From contig OY759223.1 in assembly GCA_963662175.1 (NCBI GenBank), forward strand, positions 18,081,460-18,145,459: a DNA stretch of 64,000 bases. Reading direction: 5' to 3'. The position numbers were made by a program, and so were the translations under genes. The stretch is from Aradus depressus (lineage: Eukaryota > Arthropoda > Insecta > Hemiptera > Aradidae). Position 1 is the stretch's first letter, and each line of letters begins with the position of its first letter. The notes beneath the pieces were generated by a model that was not told the DNA's origin, ran no database searches, and saw only the letters and a program-made list of their open reading frames with translations. Positions 63,735-64,000 of this stretch are shown here, piece by piece.

Positions 63735-63840
63735 GACTGGGGACCTACCGATAACTAAGCCGAGGCCTCACTGACAGACATTCATACTTATGTAAGCCAA
63801 TAACCCCCACCATTCGCTCTCTCTCTCTCTCTCTCTCCAG
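63735..63840 (-). promoter_or_regulatory. putative core promoter and 5'UTR of the takeout-family gene
   Basis: Upstream of the start codon the minus strand reads TCAGT at 63774-63770, which fits the arthropod initiator. That would give a 5'UTR of about 38 nt. A weak TATA-like ACATAAGTAT lies about 20 bp further up, closer than usual. A (GA)n run at 63816-63837 could bind GAGA-type factors. All of this is motif reading; no transcript start is known. Confidence 0.35.
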
Positions 63841-64000
63841 GAAAGTCTTCTCCTCCTCCGCCTCTCCCAGTCAGTCTCCGGAGGATCTTCTCTGCTCCAC
63901 TCCTGTCTCACCTACTAACCCACACTGTCTGAATTGGTTCCCAACAGGTCTCACATCGTCCTGGTGGGATCTTGTTTACACAAAAGTCATTGCCTTCCAA
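63841..64000. other. 5' flank of the takeout-family gene
   Basis: GC-richer, pyrimidine-rich on the plus strand (purine-rich in the gene sense). No open frame or repeat recognised. It may contain upstream promoter or a non-coding 5' exon. Confidence 0.3.

Overview
This window looks like insect nuclear DNA: AT-rich, crowded with transposable elements and microsatellites, and with one multi-exon gene. No bacterial operon, phage, CRISPR array, rRNA gene or free-standing tRNA gene was seen. The gene belongs to the takeout/juvenile-hormone-binding-protein (JHBP) family, which is known from insects. One SINE family ends in CCTAA repeats, the complement of the insect telomere motif TTAGG. A hemipteran or another insect with a large genome would fit, but I cannot name the species.

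The host gene lies on the minus strand. Five coding exons (63734-63653, 31649-31557, 12484-12337, 9049-8898, 6094-5945) join in phase into 208 codons without a stop. They encode a signal peptide, the paired N-terminal cysteines and the takeout/JHBP beta-rich core. Introns of about 32.0, 19.1, 3.3 and 2.8 kb separate them. The final exon (about 35-50 residues expected) was not found and probably lies left of the window. Nearly everything else is intronic or flanking repeat DNA.

Layout. 1-5,900: a pogo/Tigger derivative, a LINE C-terminal fragment, fold-back elements, and three paralogous copies of one old repeat, two of them carrying SINE insertions. 5,945-12,484: exons 5, 4 and 3, with a hAT derivative, a pogo MITE that starts 26 bp from the exon 4 splice acceptor, tRNA-type SINEs and a short Helitron. 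12,600-14,450: a long-TIR MITE and AT-rich DNA. 14,454-21,634: three Helitrons filled with 33/66-bp and about 140-bp tandem arrays, two of them forming a 3,287-bp tandem duplication with their spacer. 22,000-31,500: Helitron, pogo, LINE and SINE pieces, including a fold-back SINE. 31,557-31,649: exon 2. 31,900-41,000: SINEs, a piggyBac derivative holding a 230-bp palindrome, a pogo element holding another MITE, a 71-bp array made from a SINE end, and hAT derivatives with 8-bp target duplications. 41,700-48,600: a MITE, 30-bp, 123-bp and 142-bp arrays, SINEs and a possible LTR. 49,000-63,600: more SINEs, a 32-bp array, a Helitron, a hAT element, a LINE endonuclease fragment and exon 1.

The transposon copies are mostly non-autonomous. 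The hAT copies keep only the C-terminal dimerisation region of transposase, the pogo copies only the N-terminal DNA-binding region, and the piggyBac copy only its Cys-rich tail. I found no clear undescribed system. The best leads are a recurring ribozyme-like RNA motif with covarying stems, the telomere-like SINE tail, the transposon beside the exon 4 acceptor, and the higher-order structure of the 142-bp array.
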